Assembly (NCBI GenBank): GCA_964615365.1
Contig: CAZTOU010000004.1
Location: forward strand, 1-64,000
DNA: 64,000 nucleotides
Direction of reading: 5' to 3'
Source of the DNA: CAVXZE01 sp964615365
Lineage (GTDB): Bacteria > Myxococcota_A > UBA9160 > UBA6930
The notes under the pieces were generated by a model. That model ran no database searches and was not told where the DNA came from. It was given only the letters and a program-made list of their open reading frames with translations. The stretch's first letter is position 1; every line of letters starts with the position of its first letter. Below are positions 1-8,963 of this stretch, one piece after another. Made by a program: the position numbers and the translations under genes.

Positions 1-41
1 CGGAGCACCTGCCGGCCGGTGCGCCCCTGGTGTAGATCACG

Positions 42-1286
42 TTGGACCACCAATCATTAAAACAGAGCATCGGACACCTGTACCGGGCGAACCGATCGAA
101 GACGATCGAAGAGCTGCGGGACAACCTGATGGGGCTCTCCAGCCCGGTCCAGAACATCATGGCCGCCGACACCGAGGGTCGCATCGCCTTCTTCAGTGTC
201 GGGGCGGTGCCGGTCCGGAATCACCACCGAGGCACCTTTGCAGCTCCGGGCTGGCTGGCGAGATACGAATGGGCGGGGTGGGCGAAGAAGGGGGACATGC
301 CCCGAGTGCTCGACCCTGAGATCGGGTACATCGCGAACACCAACAACCAGGTGGTGAGTCCCTACCACCACCGGCCCCTCTTCCACGTCGACACCGCACC
401 CTCCTACCGGTACGATCGGGCCGTCGAGAGGATCGTGGCCATCGACCGGCACGACCGGCGAACGATCGGAAGCATCCAGCTCGACAGCAAGACGCACCGG
501 GCAGGCGCGGTGCTCCCCCACGTCCTCGAGGAGCTGGTGAGGGATGCGGATCTCTCGGCGATCGAGAGGAGCGCCCTCGCCGAGCTGCGCAAGTGGGACC
601 ACTTCACCGATCCCGATTCGGTGGGAGCGACGCTATTCTACTCGGTCTACCGCAGGGCGATTCTCCGTGCGCTCGGGGACGAGGTATCGGATGCCGTCAT
701 GCACATGTTTCTGAGGCAGCGCTACTCGACCAACGTCGCGGATCTGTGGTTCGAGGACGGGAATCACATCGTATGGGACGATGTCTCCACCGAAGAGAGG
801 GAAGACCGCGGCGTCGCGGTTCGCGAGGCGTGGCGGGAGGTGGTGGCGGATCTTCGGAACGAGCTGGGTGACGACGTGGGTGCGTGGCGGTGGGGCATCC
901 GGCACTACCTCGAGCCGAGACACCTGTTCGGTGGCAGGAGCATCCTCGGCTTCATGAATCTCCCCCGTCTCGAGCTGCCCGGGGGACTGGACTCGCCCTG
1001 GAAAGCCCACTTCAACCTCGACGCCCCGGGCGACGACTTCAGGGTCGTCGCGGGGCCGGCGTTTCGCATGGTCGCCGACCTCTCGGACCTGGGCAGTGCC
1101 GAGTTCGGCATCGACACCGGGGAGAGCGGCTGGCCGCTCTCTCCGCACTACGGAGACCAGTACGAGAAGTGGGGTCGGGGGGAGCTGGTCGCCATGCTCT
1201 ACGACTGGGAGGAGATCCGCAGCGGGAGCCGCGCGCATCTCAGGCTGGTGAAGTCCGAGCTGTCTCCCGGAGGACAGGGGCGGTGA
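42..1286 (+). CDS. Penicillin acylase family protein, C-terminal part (5' end missing)
   Basis: This is the C-terminal half of an N-terminal-nucleophile hydrolase of the penicillin/acyl-homoserine-lactone acylase family, which cleaves amide bonds of acylated substrates, usually in the periplasm. The SSPVQNIMAADTEGRIAFF stretch near residues 33-51, followed by G-x-x-P-V-R, is the usual beta-subunit core. Family members are normally about 700-850 residues, so this 414-codon frame lacks the signal peptide, alpha chain and nucleophilic Ser. The first start available is TTG at 42, but it is not a natural start. The same frame is family-like upstream (positions 3-32), separated by an in-frame TAG at 33-35 where a Trp codon would fit. 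It could be a nonsense-mutated gene or a sequence error. The stop overlaps the next gene's GTG by 4 nt. Confidence 0.75.
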   Translation: MDHQSLKQSIGHLYRANRSKTIEELRDNLMGLSSPVQNIMAADTEGRIAFFSVGAVPVRNHHRGTFAAPGWLARYEWAGWAKKGDMPRVLDPEIGYIANTNNQVVSPYHHRPLFHVDTAPSYRYDRAVERIVAIDRHDRRTIGSIQLDSKTHRAGAVLPHVLEELVRDADLSAIERSALAELRKWDHFTDPDSVGATLFYSVYRRAILRALGDEVSDAVMHMFLRQRYSTNVADLWFEDGNHIVWDDVSTEEREDRGVAVREAWREVVADLRNELGDDVGAWRWGIRHYLEPRHLFGGRSILGFMNLPRLELPGGLDSPWKAHFNLDAPGDDFRVVAGPAFRMVADLSDLGSAEFGIDTGESGWPLSPHYGDQYEKWGRGELVAMLYDWEEIRSGSRAHLRLVKSELSPGGQGR

Positions 1287-2800
1287 GTGTGCGCTTCCCC
1301 AAGGTGGCATCGCTCAAGAACGCCGCGAGTCTTCGCGCCAGGCTCGAGGAGCTCGGCTGCCCCCTCCCCTGCGACGACGAGATCCTTCCCGCCCCCGATT
1401 CACCGATGGCGAAGGCGATCGCCCTGCCTCCCTCGGTGCCCGGAGCCAGCGGCGAGGCAGCGGGGCCGCGCGTCGAGAACCGCTGGGTGATCCACCCGAT
1501 GGAGGGCTGGGACGGAACCCGCGAGGGGAGGCCGACGGAGCTCACCCGGCGGCGCTGGCGACGCTTCGGGCAATCGGGCGCCGGATGGATCTGGGGCGGC
1601 GAGGCGGTGGCGGTGCGCGCCGACGGTCGCGCCAATCCCCACCAGCTTCTCATCAACGAGGAGAACGCGCCGGCCATCGGTGCGCTGCGACGCGAGCTTC
1701 TGGAAACGGCGCGGATGGCCGCGGAGAGCGACGAAGCGCGCGTCTCGGGGCGCCCGCCGCTGGTCGGCCTGCAGCTCACCCACAGCGGCCGCTGGTCGCG
1801 ACCGACGGAGGCGGGACCCGCACCGCGCATCGCCTTCCGACACCCGATTCTCGACGCGCGCGTCGGCGTCACCGACGATTCCGCGCTCTGGAGCGACCGC
1901 GAGCTCGAGGACCTGATCGGCGACTACGCGCGGGCCGCCGCCCTGGCCCAGGCCGAGGGCTTCGACTTCGTCGATCTGAAGCACTGCCACGGCTACCTGC
2001 TCCACGAGTTCCTCTCCGCGCGCCATCGCCCCGGTCGGTTCGGAGGCCCCCTTTTGGAGGACCGGACCCGGCTCTGCTTCGAGATCCTGGATGCGGTGCG
2101 CGATGCGGCTCCCGGTCTGGCGGTGGGGGTCCGCCTCTCGGCCTTCGATCGCGTGCCGCATCGCCCGGCGGAAACCGACCAGGCCGAATCGAAGCGCAGC
2201 CTCGGACCCGGCACACCCGAGCCCCACCCCGTCCCCTACGACCTGGGCTTTGGCATCGATCCGCAGGCACCGGAGCAGAGCGATCTGGGGGAGACGATCG
2301 CCCTGACGCGTTCCCTGGTGAAGGCCGGTGTGCGCTGGTTCAACGTCAGCGCCGGCAGCCCCTACTACGTGCCTCACATCCAGCGCCCCGCCGCCTTCCC
2401 CCCGAGCGACGGCTACTCCCCGCCGGAGGATCCGCTGATGGGGGTGGCTCGGCTTCTCCAGGCCGCCCGCACCTTGAAGCAGGAGGTGCCCGAGGCGATC
2501 GTCGTGTCGACCGGCTGGACCTACCTCCAGGACTATCTGCCCCACACCGCCCAGGCCTGCGTGCGCGAGGGCTGGTTCGACGCGGTGGGACTCGGGCGCA
2601 TGGTGCTCTCCTATCCGGAGCTTCCCGCCGACGTGATGGCGGGGCGCCCCCTTCAGCGCCGTCTTCTGTGCCGAACCTTCAGCGATTGCACCACCGCCCC
2701 CCGAAACGGAATGGTGTCGGGCTGCTATCCACTGGATACGTTCTACAAGGAGCGCCCGGAGCACGAGAACCTGGACCGGCTCAAGCGCGGCGCCAGCTAG
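1283..2800 (+). CDS. NADH:flavin oxidoreductase (old yellow enzyme-like, FMN TIM barrel)
   Basis: A predicted FMN-dependent oxidoreductase of about 505 residues. It has the family's LQLTHSGR (about 163-170), a DFVDLKHCHGYLLHEFLS segment (228-245) and VGVRLS (281-286), which line the FMN pocket of old yellow enzyme and 2,4-dienoyl-CoA reductase barrels. After the barrel there is a Cys-rich CRTFSDCT...SGC stretch but no second FAD/NAD domain, so the substrate is open. The frame is open far upstream; GTG at 1283 is chosen because GGAGGA lies 8 nt before it and it overlaps the previous stop (GTGA). It is followed after 60 nt by xylB, so it probably belongs to the same transcript. The longer N-terminal reading would run antisense-like through the acylase gene and is rejected. 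Confidence 0.85.
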   Translation: MSVRFPKVASLKNAASLRARLEELGCPLPCDDEILPAPDSPMAKAIALPPSVPGASGEAAGPRVENRWVIHPMEGWDGTREGRPTELTRRRWRRFGQSGAGWIWGGEAVAVRADGRANPHQLLINEENAPAIGALRRELLETARMAAESDEARVSGRPPLVGLQLTHSGRWSRPTEAGPAPRIAFRHPILDARVGVTDDSALWSDRELEDLIGDYARAAALAQAEGFDFVDLKHCHGYLLHEFLSARHRPGRFGGPLLEDRTRLCFEILDAVRDAAPGLAVGVRLSAFDRVPHRPAETDQAESKRSLGPGTPEPHPVPYDLGFGIDPQAPEQSDLGETIALTRSLVKAGVRWFNVSAGSPYYVPHIQRPAAFPPSDGYSPPEDPLMGVARLLQAARTLKQEVPEAIVVSTGWTYLQDYLPHTAQACVREGWFDAVGLGRMVLSYPELPADVMAGRPLQRRLLCRTFSDCTTAPRNGMVSGCYPLDTFYKERPEHENLDRLKRGAS

Positions 2801-2860
2801 CCCGCCATTCTCGACAGCCCGCGACTGCGGGCGGCGAAGTGGCGGCGGGGAGGAGACGAG

Positions 2861-4366
2861 TTGTACCTGGGCATCGACCTCGGCACCTCGGGAGTGAAGA
2901 TCCTGCTGGTAGGAGATGACCAGCGCATCGTCGCCCAAGCCTCGGCGCCGCTCACGGTGGAGCGACCTCGGCCGCTCTGGTCCGAGCAGGATCCGGAGAG
3001 CTGGTGGCAGGCCACCTGCGCAGCCATCCAGGAGCTGCGCGGCAGAAGTCCCCGGGAGCTCGCGACGGTGCGCGGGATCGGCCTCTCGGGCCAGATGCAC
3101 GGCGCCACGCTTCTCGACGAGCGAGATCGGGTGCTGCGGCCGGCGATCCTCTGGAACGACGGTCGCAGCGCGGAGGCCTGTGCGGAGCTCGAGCGTCGGA
3201 TCCCCGCCGTCACCGGAATCACCGGCAATGCCGTCATGCCGGGATTCACCGCACCCAAGCTGATCTGGCTGGCGAAGCACGAGCCGGAGACCTTCGCCCG
3301 GGTGGCCAAGGTCCTTCTGCCCAAGGATTACCTGCGACTCCGCCTTTCCGGCGATCACGCCTCGGAGATGTCGGATGCAGCCGGCACGCTGTGGCTCGAC
3401 GTCGCCGAACGGAGCTGGTCCGAGGTACTGCTCGAGGCGAGCGGCCTCCGTCTCCAGGCGATGCCCCGCCTCTACGAGGGCTCCCATCCGACGGGAAAGC
3501 TCCGGCCCGAGCTCGCACGCGAGTGGGGGATGCGCTCCGACACGGTGATCGCCGGGGGCGCCGGCGACAACGCCGCCGGAGCCGCCGGTGTGGGCGTGGT
3601 CGAACCGGGTCAGGCGCTGCTCTCGCTGGGCACCTCGGGCGTCTACTTCGTGGCTTCCGACAGCTTCGCGCCGAACCCGGCGAGCGGCGTCCACGCCTTC
3701 TGTCACTGCCTGCCCGCGCGCTGGCACCAGATGTCGGTGATCTTGAGTGCGGCGAGCTGCGTGGGCTGGGCGGCGCGCCTCTGCGGTGCGAAGGACGAGG
3801 CGAGCCTGCTCGCCGAGATCGAGGAGAGCGGCGACGGCGGAAGGGGCGCGCCGCTCTTCCTGCCCTACCTCTCGGGCGAGCGGACCCCGCACAACGATCC
3901 CCACGCGCAGGGCGTCTTCTTCGGCCTCACCCACGACACCGGGCGCGCGGATCTCGGCCGCGCCGTTCTCGAGGGCGTGGCCTTCGCCTTTGCCGACGGC
4001 CAGGATGCGCTGCTGGAGGCCGGCACCGCCATCGAATCGGTGGTGGTGATCGGCGGCGGCGCCCGCAGCCGCCACTGGGGGAGGATCCTGGCGTCCGCAC
4101 TGGAGCGGCCTCTCGGCTACGGCGCGGGCGGCGAGGTCGGGCCCGCCTTTGGAGCCGCGAGGCTCGCGCGGCTGGCGACGACCGGGGAGCCCGTCGAGGA
4201 CGTCTGCAAAGCGCCCCCGATCGATCACGTCGTCGAGCCCGACCCCGACCTGGTGGAGCGCTGCGGCGAGCGACGGCAACGCTACCGCGAGCTCTACAAA
4301 GCCCTGCGTGAGCACTTTCCCAGATCCGCCTCTGGCGGCTCAGGGCGAGGAGAACCGGATGAGTGA
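2861..4366 (+). CDS. xylB: Xylulokinase (FGGY carbohydrate kinase)
   Basis: Phosphorylates D-xylulose to xylulose 5-phosphate in the cytoplasm. The 501-residue protein has the two FGGY actin-like domains: phosphate-1 motif GIDLGTSGVK (residues 4-13), the xylulokinase signature GLSGQMHG (74-81), ILWNDGR (96-102), AGGAGDNAAG with the probable catalytic Asp at 236, and LSLGTSGV (254-261). The SGQMHG and WNDGR pair distinguishes xylulokinases from glycerol and gluconate kinases. The start is TTG at 2861, preceded by a GGGGAGGAG Shine-Dalgarno. The last 8 nt overlap the start of xylA (ATGAGTGA), so the two are translationally coupled, and the pair makes the xylose-to-xylulose-5-P route certain. 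No regulator or transporter for xylose is adjacent. Confidence 0.95.
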   Translation: MYLGIDLGTSGVKILLVGDDQRIVAQASAPLTVERPRPLWSEQDPESWWQATCAAIQELRGRSPRELATVRGIGLSGQMHGATLLDERDRVLRPAILWNDGRSAEACAELERRIPAVTGITGNAVMPGFTAPKLIWLAKHEPETFARVAKVLLPKDYLRLRLSGDHASEMSDAAGTLWLDVAERSWSEVLLEASGLRLQAMPRLYEGSHPTGKLRPELAREWGMRSDTVIAGGAGDNAAGAAGVGVVEPGQALLSLGTSGVYFVASDSFAPNPASGVHAFCHCLPARWHQMSVILSAASCVGWAARLCGAKDEASLLAEIEESGDGGRGAPLFLPYLSGERTPHNDPHAQGVFFGLTHDTGRADLGRAVLEGVAFAFADGQDALLEAGTAIESVVVIGGGARSRHWGRILASALERPLGYGAGGEVGPAFGAARLARLATTGEPVEDVCKAPPIDHVVEPDPDLVERCGERRQRYRELYKALREHFPRSASGGSGRGEPDE

Positions 4367-5675
4367 ACCCTTCCTTCCCGAGATCGAGCCGGTCCGCTAT
4401 GCGGGCGCGGATTCCGAGAACCCGCTGTCCTATCGCTTCTACGATGCCGAGCGGCCCGTGCTGAGAAGACCGATGCGCGAGCAGCTGCGCATCGCCGTCT
4501 GCTACTGGCACAGCTTCTGCTGGCCCGGCGACGACGTGTTCGGCGACGGCTGCTTCCAGCGTCCCTGGTTCGAGGGGGGCTCGCCCCTGGAGCTGGCGGA
4601 GAGAAAGATCTCGGCCGCGTTCGAGCTCTTCGAGAAGCTGGGCGCCCCCTTCTTCACCTTCCACGATCGCGATCTCTCTCCCGAAGGCGTCTCCGTCGCC
4701 GAGACCCAGTCGAACCTGGACCACATGATCGAGCGCGCGGAAGCCGAGATGTCGCGTACGGGGGTGAAGCTGCTCTGGGGCACCGCCAACCTCTTCGGGC
4801 ATCCTCGCTACGCGGCGGGTGCGGCCACCAACCCCGATCCCGAGGTCTTCGCGTTCGCCGCTGCACAGGTGAAGAACGCGCTGGAGGCGACCCATCGGCT
4901 CGGTGGGGTGAACTACGTGCTGTGGGGCGGCCGGGAGGGCTACGACACGCTGCTCAACACCGATCTCCGCCGCGAGCTCGAGCAGCTGGGACGCTTCATG
5001 CAGATGGTCGTCGAGCACAAGCACCGGATCGGCTTTCCGGGAACCATCCTGATCGAGCCCAAGCCGATGGAGCCGACCAAGCACCAGTACGACTTCGATG
5101 CGGCGGCGGTACACGCCTTCCTCCAGAGGTTCGATCTGATGGGCGAGATCAAGCTCAATGTCGAGGTCAACCACGCGACCCTGGCAGGGCACAGCTTCCA
5201 GCACGAGCTGGCCTTCGCCCTCGCCAACGACCTCTTCGGCAGCGTCGACATCAACCGGGGCGACCCTCTGCTCGGCTGGGACACGGACCAGTTCCCCAAC
5301 GACCTGGAGGAGGCGACCCTCGCCCTCTACACGATCCTGCGCGGCGGAGGTCTCACCACGGGCGGATTCAACTTCGACGCGAAGCTGCGTAGGCAAAGCG
5401 TGGACCCCGTCGATCTCCTGCACGCGCACATCGGCGGGATCGACACGCTGGCCCGCGGTCTCCTGTGCGCCGAGCGCATCATCGAGGAGGGCCACCTCGC
5501 CGCCTTCGTCGAGCAGCGCTACGCGGGCTGGAAAGGCGCGCTGGGAGCCGAGATCCTGTCGGGAAGGCACGATCTGGGGAGCCTCGCCGATCTGGTTCGC
5601 GAGCGGGGCGTCGACCCGCGGCCGGTCTCGGGTCGCCAGGAGTGGCTCGAGAATCTGGTGAACCGGTACCTCTGA
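4359..5675 (+). CDS. xylA: Xylose isomerase
   Basis: Interconverts D-xylose and D-xylulose using two divalent metals in a TIM barrel. The 438-residue protein shows the catalytic His region FFTFHDRD (about 98-105), the signature VLWGGREGY (187-195), the metal Glu in IEPKP (232-236), NVEVNHATLAGHSF with HE following, and the DINRGDPLLGWDTDQFPND metal site. The length and the WPGDDVFG-type N-terminal loop match the longer class II enzymes. The start ATG at 4359 overlaps the xylB stop by 8 nt; an upstream in-frame extension is shadow of xylB. The gene ends about 20 nt from the convergent radical SAM gene; I see no strong hairpin between them. Confidence 0.96.
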   Translation: MSEPFLPEIEPVRYAGADSENPLSYRFYDAERPVLRRPMREQLRIAVCYWHSFCWPGDDVFGDGCFQRPWFEGGSPLELAERKISAAFELFEKLGAPFFTFHDRDLSPEGVSVAETQSNLDHMIERAEAEMSRTGVKLLWGTANLFGHPRYAAGAATNPDPEVFAFAAAQVKNALEATHRLGGVNYVLWGGREGYDTLLNTDLRRELEQLGRFMQMVVEHKHRIGFPGTILIEPKPMEPTKHQYDFDAAAVHAFLQRFDLMGEIKLNVEVNHATLAGHSFQHELAFALANDLFGSVDINRGDPLLGWDTDQFPNDLEEATLALYTILRGGGLTTGGFNFDAKLRRQSVDPVDLLHAHIGGIDTLARGLLCAERIIEEGHLAAFVEQRYAGWKGALGAEILSGRHDLGSLADLVRERGVDPRPVSGRQEWLENLVNRYL

Positions 5676-5694
5676 CCGGCGCGAGCGAGGCGAT

Positions 5695-6639
5695 CTACCG
5701 CGGAGGACCTCGCCGGACGGGCCCGCGATCGTCGATTCGGTGGAGACCCGCTTCCCGAAACAGGCGCCGGGCCGCGCGCATCTCGTCGGAGCTGGGGCGC
5801 CGGTGGATCTCCGGGTACTTCGCCGTCTGGAACTCCGGGCGGTACTGGCCCATCACGTTCACGTAGGTCTCCGGGGAGAGCTCTTCGCAGAGGAAGCGGA
5901 AGATCGCCGCGGTCTCCTCCAGCAGACCGGGCATCACCAGATGCCGCACCAGCACGCCGCGACGGGCCAGGCCGCTCTCGTCGATCTGGAGGGGACCCAC
6001 CTGACCGTGCATCTCCGCCAGCACGCGGCGAGCCACCTCCGGATAGTCCTTGGCTTTCAGGTAGCGGAGCGCGGACTCCTTCTCCCACAGTTTGAAGTCG
6101 GGCATGTAGATGTCCACCACGCCGTCCATCCACGCGAGGCTTTCCGTGGAGTCGTAGGCGCTGGTGTTGTAGACGATCGGCAGGCGCAGCCCGCCCTCGA
6201 CCGCCAGGGACAAGGCCTCGAGGATCTGCGGCACCACGTGCTCGGGGGTCACGAAGTTGACGTTGTGGCAACCCACCCGCTGCAGATCCAGCATCATGCC
6301 CGCGAGCTCGGCCGCCGTGACCTCGACTCCCGCCCCCCCCTGCGAGATGTCGTGGTTCTGGCAGAAGACGCACTTCAGGTTGCAGAAGGAGAGGAAGATG
6401 GTTCCGGAGCCGTTCCAGCCGCGCAGGCAGTCCTCCTCCCCGAGGTGGGGAAAGCAGGAGGAGACCCGCGCGAAGCGGCCGGTGTTGCAGACCTTTGCCT
6501 CGTCCTCCAAGCGGTTCACGCAACAGTTTCGGGGACAGACGGCGCAGCTCCCCAACGATTCCATCGCTTCCTGCGCGCGGCGCTCCAGCTCACCGGATTC
6601 GTGAAGCAGCAGATAGGAGGGCCAGGAAGGCGCTGCCAT
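5695..6639 (-). CDS. Radical SAM protein, PflX-like (COG1313 type)
   Basis: A 314-residue radical S-adenosylmethionine protein. The canonical cluster motif CNLKCVFC places Cys86, Cys90 and Cys93 as [4Fe-4S] ligands. In front are extra cysteines at 32, 35, 39, 40 and 51 (CAVCPRNC...C) and an FPHLGEED...GSGTIF stretch, the arrangement of the PflX family of putative pyruvate-formate-lyase-activating-like proteins, whose substrates are unknown. ATG at 6639 is chosen because the family N-terminus begins there; the frame is open upstream but not homologous. It lies 77 nt after the Gfo/Idh/MocA dehydrogenase on the same strand, in a probable three-gene unit with the GHMP kinase. No glycyl radical enzyme is in the window. 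Confidence 0.85.
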   Translation of the reverse strand: MAAPSWPSYLLLHESGELERRAQEAMESLGSCAVCPRNCCVNRLEDEAKVCNTGRFARVSSCFPHLGEEDCLRGWNGSGTIFLSFCNLKCVFCQNHDISQGGAGVEVTAAELAGMMLDLQRVGCHNVNFVTPEHVVPQILEALSLAVEGGLRLPIVYNTSAYDSTESLAWMDGVVDIYMPDFKLWEKESALRYLKAKDYPEVARRVLAEMHGQVGPLQIDESGLARRGVLVRHLVMPGLLEETAAIFRFLCEELSPETYVNVMGQYRPEFQTAKYPEIHRRPSSDEMRAARRLFREAGLHRIDDRGPVRRGPPR

Positions 6640-6716
6640 GGAGAAAGCATGACCCGGCGAGGCGGGTGGCGCAATCCGCGCCTTCCGCCTTCGGGAAGCT
6701 CCGGCTTTGCGAATGC

Positions 6717-7793
6717 CTAGGTGACGCCGAGCTCCGCCATATCGACTGGGAGCCCCTCTTCGATCGAGCGGTGCGCGGCGATGCCAATGGCCACCGCCAT
6801 CATTCCGTCGGTGGCAGTCACCTTGGGCGGCCTCCCGTTGCGGATGCAATCGAGCAAGTCCAGGTGCTCCAGATAGCTGGCCCCGTGGTGAAGTCCCTCG
6901 TAGCGCACCCGTTCGTCCTGCTCCACCTCGAAGGTCTCGTAGTCCTTGAACTTCCGGGTGCCGATCCTGACGACCCCCTCCGGGACGTAGCACTCGACCT
7001 TGCCCCCGCTGCCCGTCGCCACCAACTCCTGCTCGTTGCGGCTCGACTCCGCGAACATGCAGAGGTCGAGATGCGCGCGGCAACCGTTCTCGTAGTCGAC
7101 GATCACGAAAGCGTTGTCGAGAATGTCGGACACCTCACCGTCGTAGACTTCGTCCAGGTGGTTCACGTCCTGGCCGCCCGAGGCGTAGACCTTGACCGGC
7201 CGCGCGCCGATCGCCAGGTTCATCAGGTCGAAGAAATGGCAACACTTCTCGACGAGGGTCCCGCCGGTGTTGCGGTTGAAGCGGTTCCAGTCCCCAACCT
7301 TCGGGAGGAACGGATGCCGGTGCTCGCGGATGGAGAGCATCTTGAGATCTCCCACCCGGCCCTCCGCGAGCTCTCGGAAGAAGCGCGCCGCCGGTGCCAG
7401 GTAGCGGTACTCCATGGCCACCCAGACCAGGCCCGGATGTGACGCAGCCCGTTCCACGATCACACGGCAGTCGTCCAGCGTGGTGCACATGGGCTTTTCC
7501 AGGAGCACGTGCTTGTCGGTCTCGAATACGTCGGCCATCACCGCCGCATGAGTGTGGTTGGGCGAAACCACGACCACGACGTCGACGTCGTCGCGTTCCA
7601 GCAGCTCGCGGTGATCCTCGCAGACCGCCAGCCCCGCGCCCTCGCCGAGGCAGAGACGGCCCCAGCGGCGCGACCCTTCGTCGGGATCGGAGATCGCCAC
7701 CACGGCGGCGTCGTCGATCTCCATGATGTTGCGAATGTGCTCGCAGCCCATCATGCCGGTGCCGATCACCCCGTACCGAATCAGGTCCGCCAT
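6717..7793 (-). CDS. Gfo/Idh/MocA family NAD(P)-dependent oxidoreductase
   Basis: A 358-residue dehydrogenase of the glucose-fructose oxidoreductase/inositol dehydrogenase/MocA family. The N-terminal Rossmann fold shows VIGTGMMG (9-16) for the dinucleotide and the EKP motif (99-101) whose Lys is the catalytic/cofactor residue; a C-terminal alpha/beta substrate domain follows. The family oxidises or reduces cyclic polyols, sugars and amino sugars; the exact substrate cannot be read from sequence. The ATG at 7793 is preceded by a good GAAGGAGG Shine-Dalgarno 7 nt upstream, which rules out the upstream in-frame start. It sits between the GHMP kinase and the PflX-like gene, all on the minus strand, and opposite xylBA, suggesting a sugar or cyclitol branch. 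Confidence 0.9.
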   Translation of the reverse strand: MADLIRYGVIGTGMMGCEHIRNIMEIDDAAVVAISDPDEGSRRWGRLCLGEGAGLAVCEDHRELLERDDVDVVVVVSPNHTHAAVMADVFETDKHVLLEKPMCTTLDDCRVIVERAASHPGLVWVAMEYRYLAPAARFFRELAEGRVGDLKMLSIREHRHPFLPKVGDWNRFNRNTGGTLVEKCCHFFDLMNLAIGARPVKVYASGGQDVNHLDEVYDGEVSDILDNAFVIVDYENGCRAHLDLCMFAESSRNEQELVATGSGGKVECYVPEGVVRIGTRKFKDYETFEVEQDERVRYEGLHHGASYLEHLDLLDCIRNGRPPKVTATDGMMAVAIGIAAHRSIEEGLPVDMAELGVT

Positions 7794-7909
7794 CGCGCTA
7801 CCTCCTTCTTCCTTCACGCGGGCCGCGAGCCCGCTCCGGTCCCGCCCGCCGCCGGCGATTCCATCCGTGGAAGAATAGCACCGGCGGCGTCACGGCCGCC
7901 GGGGGAATC

Positions 7910-8938
7910 TCAGGCCGCTCCTCGCTCTTCGGGCATCGAGTGGATCCTCGGACGGATCATCCGGTAGCCCGCTCTGAAGTATGCCTTCTCGAGCTCGGCG
8001 AAGAGCCGCGCATCCGCCGGAGCACCCACCACCGCCCCGCCGGATCCGCAGAGCCTGGTCGCCGCACCGAAGGACCTGCCAATCTCGACCATCTTGCGGT
8101 CGCGCTCCGAGATCGGGAAGAGCCGCGCGCGGATGTCGAAGTTGCGGTCCATGAGCTCGCGAAAGCCGGCATGGTCACCGCGCTGCAGACACGCCGACCC
8201 CGAAGCCACCATCTCCCGGAGAATCCCCATCTCCCGGCGCACCTCCTCGTCCCCCTCCCGCCAGCGCTGTCGGACTCTTGCGTGGATCCGGCCCGAGGAC
8301 CGACCGCCGCGGGGATCCCAGGCGATGAAGAGGGGCGGCAGGAGCTCGGGAGCGAGGCGCTGGTAGGAGGCGGCGGAACGCGGCTCGCGGAGGTCCATGA
8401 GCATCACGCCCTCGTAGCTCTGGGTGACGCGATCCATCGCCCCTGCCGAAATTCCAAGGTCTTCGAATTCGGCCGCGAGCGCGAGCTCCGCGAGGACCGC
8501 CGGCTCGATCGACGTCTCGAACCACTTCATCAGCGCGCGCAGAGCCGCGATGACGATGGCGCTGGAGCCCCCGAGACCCACCTGCCGGGGAATGCTGGTC
8601 TCGTAGCGCATCTCGAAGCGCAGGAGCGGCTCGTCTTCCGCAAGCCCCTTCCGCCCCTCGCAGTGGTCCGCGAAGCGCCCGATCGCGGCGCGCAGCAGCC
8701 GCATACCGTCATCGCATCCCCAGGCGCGATAGGTCTCGCGCGCCTCGAGCACCGAGGCGAATTCGATCAGATCCGAAGAGCCGAGCCGGAGGGCGAAGCG
8801 GTCGGAAGCCTCGATGCTCACCTGGGCCGAGAAGTCCTGGATGGTGAAGGCAATGGTCCTGCCTCCGTACTGGTCGGAGGGATTTCCGAGCAGGCCGGCC
8901 CGGGCGTGGGCGCTGCCGGTGACGATTCGCGAAGCCAT
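7910..8938 (-). CDS. GHMP-family sugar kinase (glucuronokinase-like)
   Basis: A 342-residue GHMP kinase. It shows an N-terminal substrate motif AHARAGLLGNPSDQYGG (10-26), the ATP-binding glycine/serine loop PRQVGLGGSSA (117-127) and a probable catalytic Asp169 in the SAGAMDR context; motif 3 (LCGSGGAVVG) is near the C-terminus. The GLLGNPSD-x-x-GG start is like plant glucuronokinase and related sugar-1-kinases (glucuronate, fucose, heptose) rather than homoserine or mevalonate kinases. I infer a sugar or uronic acid 1-kinase. The ATG at 8938 is the family-like start. The gene leads a minus-strand trio with the Gfo/Idh/MocA dehydrogenase (116 nt downstream) and PflX-like protein. Confidence 0.85.
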   Translation of the reverse strand: MASRIVTGSAHARAGLLGNPSDQYGGRTIAFTIQDFSAQVSIEASDRFALRLGSSDLIEFASVLEARETYRAWGCDDGMRLLRAAIGRFADHCEGRKGLAEDEPLLRFEMRYETSIPRQVGLGGSSAIVIAALRALMKWFETSIEPAVLAELALAAEFEDLGISAGAMDRVTQSYEGVMLMDLREPRSAASYQRLAPELLPPLFIAWDPRGGRSSGRIHARVRQRWREGDEEVRREMGILREMVASGSACLQRGDHAGFRELMDRNFDIRARLFPISERDRKMVEIGRSFGAATRLCGSGGAVVGAPADARLFAELEKAYFRAGYRMIRPRIHSMPEERGAA

Positions 8939-8963
8939 CGCCCCAAGCTATCAACCTCGGGAG

